Source of the DNA: Verrucomicrobiales bacterium
GTDB lineage: Bacteria; Verrucomicrobiota; Verrucomicrobiia; Verrucomicrobiales; DEV007
NCBI GenBank assembly: GCA_029213025.1
Contig: JARGOZ010000010.1
Coordinates: 20,392-84,391, forward strand
DNA length: 64,000 nt
Direction of reading: 5' to 3'
This document shows positions 62,847-64,000 of the stretch, one piece after another. Within the stretch, counting starts at the first letter, position 1; each line of letters opens with the position of its first letter. The notes beneath the pieces are model-generated. The model had not been told where the DNA came from and searched no databases. It saw only the letters and a program-made list of their open reading frames with translations. The position numbers were made by a program, and so were the translations under genes.

Positions 62847-64000
62847 TTAGCCCTCTTCCACCACTCCGTTTTTCACCTCAAACTCTCGGCACCAGCCTTT
62901 GATCTCCAGATCATTGAAGATTTTGCCCATCACCCTGCGGAGCAGGCCTTTGAGATTGGCGTTTTCCAGTTCCGACAGACTTCGCACAGCGGCATCCTTG
63001 TACGTCTCCATCAACAGCAGACACTTTTCATCTGCCTCCAATTCGTGAGCGAGCGTGCGGATTTTATGGATGGCAACATCTTCAAGATCTTCATGGCTCC
63101 AGAGTGCATCCATCACAGCACGGTCATCGCCTTTAGCCCGCTCTCTGGCCAGAGCGAGTAGAACACTGGGTCTCAATTGCTTGAGTTCGTTGTCCCCTGC
63201 ATCCTCACCAAGGTCATCCATATCATCCCTGATTTGGTAGGCAATGCCGAGGTTTTCGGAATATTTGCTCAAAACATCGGCGACCTCGCTCAATTTACCG
63301 GCGTAGCTGGCCCCCAACTTCAAAGCAACTTCAAAGGCCGGGGAAGTCTTTTGCCGGAAAATCTCAAGCACCTGCTTCGATTTCAACGGCTTGGGTTCCC
63401 TCGCCCAGATCAGCTCGGCACCCTGGCCGAGACACAATTCCCGTTGTCCCTGACTGGCAGCGAGAAGCATCTCCGCTTTTTTCGAATCACAAATTTCCGA
63501 TTCACCAATCATCCGGTACCCCTCACCGATCAAGAGGTCACCGGCATTTAATGCCACCGGCAGACCGTGTTCGACATGAAGCGTAGGCTGATCGTATCTA
63601 CCAAAATCTTCGTCCTCAATATCATCGTGAATCAGAGAGGCTTTGTGAAACAGTTCCACGGAGATTGCGATTTTCTTGATGTCTTCCGGAATCGGTTCGC
63701 CCCTATCTTCTCTCAAAGCCTGATAGGCAGCGACAGTCAAAAAAGGACGCCAGCGCTTACCGTCCCGCAGCAACCACTCCCGTGCAATTTCCTCCTGACG
63801 ACCTTCCGCAGGCCCCATAATTTTGTCGATGGACTCCGGTGTAAACCACTGCCGGACATCTTCGTGGAGAGCATTTAGATCAAGCCGACGGGTTTTGTCG
63901 TCGCTGGTCAGGTGGATATACTCCCAAACCCAGTCGATATCGACCGTGGTATTGATACAGTCATCCTGCAGAAGCGGAACGGCAATCGACGGGATCGCCG
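62847..64000 (-). CDS. Polyprenyl synthetase family protein with an N-terminal extension (runs off window)
   Basis: The C-terminal part is a trans-prenyltransferase: HDDIEDEDFGR has the DDxxD first aspartate motif, and QIRDDMDDLGED the second. It makes a C15-C45 polyprenyl diphosphate. An internal Met at 63818 is a possible start, but the frame stays open to the right edge (about 60 more residues, with WVWEYIHLTSDDKTRRLDLN). So the protein may be larger than the 323-residue C-terminal part. The very short stop-to-stop distance to rsgA shows the same tight packing seen elsewhere in the window. Confidence 0.85.
   Translation of the reverse strand, partial: AIPSIAVPLLQDDCINTTVDIDWVWEYIHLTSDDKTRRLDLNALHEDVRQWFTPESIDKIMGPAEGRQEEIAREWLLRDGKRWRPFLTVAAYQALREDRGEPIPEDIKKIAISVELFHKASLIHDDIEDEDFGRYDQPTLHVEHGLPVALNAGDLLIGEGYRMIGESEICDSKKAEMLLAASQGQRELCLGQGAELIWAREPKPLKSKQVLEIFRQKTSPAFEVALKLGASYAGKLSEVADVLSKYSENLGIAYQIRDDMDDLGEDAGDNELKQLRPSVLLALARERAKGDDRAVMDALWSHEDLEDVAIHKIRTLAHELEADEKCLLLMETYKDAAVRSLSELENANLKGLLRRVMGKIFNDLEIKGWCREFEVKNGVVEEG

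Overview
This 64 kb window looks like chromosome of a PVC-superphylum bacterium, most likely Verrucomicrobiota. The main evidence is the left end: a DUF1549/DUF1553-type protein beside a DUF1501 protein, a very large PVC-type c-type-cytochrome dehydrogenase, a GDSL hydrolase and a sulfatase. This combination is typical of Planctomycetota and Verrucomicrobiota. An LptE-like lipoprotein and a BamD-like TPR protein indicate a Gram-negative envelope. No rRNA or tRNA gene was found. The lineage call is an inference.

Layout. 0-10.5 kb: polysaccharide/organic-matter degradation type genes (DUF1553, DUF1501, cytochrome dehydrogenase, GDSL, DUF2141, orphan E1-alpha, sulfatase). 10.5-14.8 kb: leftward argB-argD-argF operon with two small membrane/unknown genes. 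14.8-21.1 kb: bioD and lysC, then pdxA-CBS-ornithine cyclodeaminase-like, then an ABC-F ATPase. 21.1-26.7 kb: rpsO-pnp, a Lon-N-domain protein, DUF2288 and a nucleoid-associated protein. 26.8-37.7 kb: a possible small secondary-metabolism neighbourhood with a sulfotransferase, an acyl-AMP ligase fused to a carrier-protein domain, a phenylalanine-ammonia-lyase-like MIO enzyme, an RND pump with its adaptor, and a flavin-dependent halogenase-like enzyme. 37.7-45.5 kb: M28 peptidase, menB, a large VWA protein, M50 peptidase, rsmI, lptE and a TPR protein. 45.5-51.4 kb: a gene-poor accessory island with small ORFs, an HTH protein, a decayed IS1-like transposase, a 41-bp tandem array and many stable hairpins. 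51.4-57.8 kb: a MoxR-DUF58-BatA-VWA operon. 57.9-64 kb: a GYF/PH-like protein, a FAD oxidoreductase, pckG, rsgA and a polyprenyl synthetase that runs off the end.

The most unusual signal is a dispersed family of short tandem repeats with core AACAGGGTAC. It occurs 14 times at six loci. Copies within an array are spaced exactly 22 bp, except for one perfect palindromic pair. Three loci are intergenic or at gene junctions and three lie in frame inside genes (the signal peptide of the cytochrome protein, bioD, and an RND loop). One array supplies the apparent start codon of the downstream VWA gene. The family resembles in concept the palindromic elements that invade Rickettsia genes, but I do not recognise it as a described family. 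The hairpin-rich, protein-poor island is the second area worth study.
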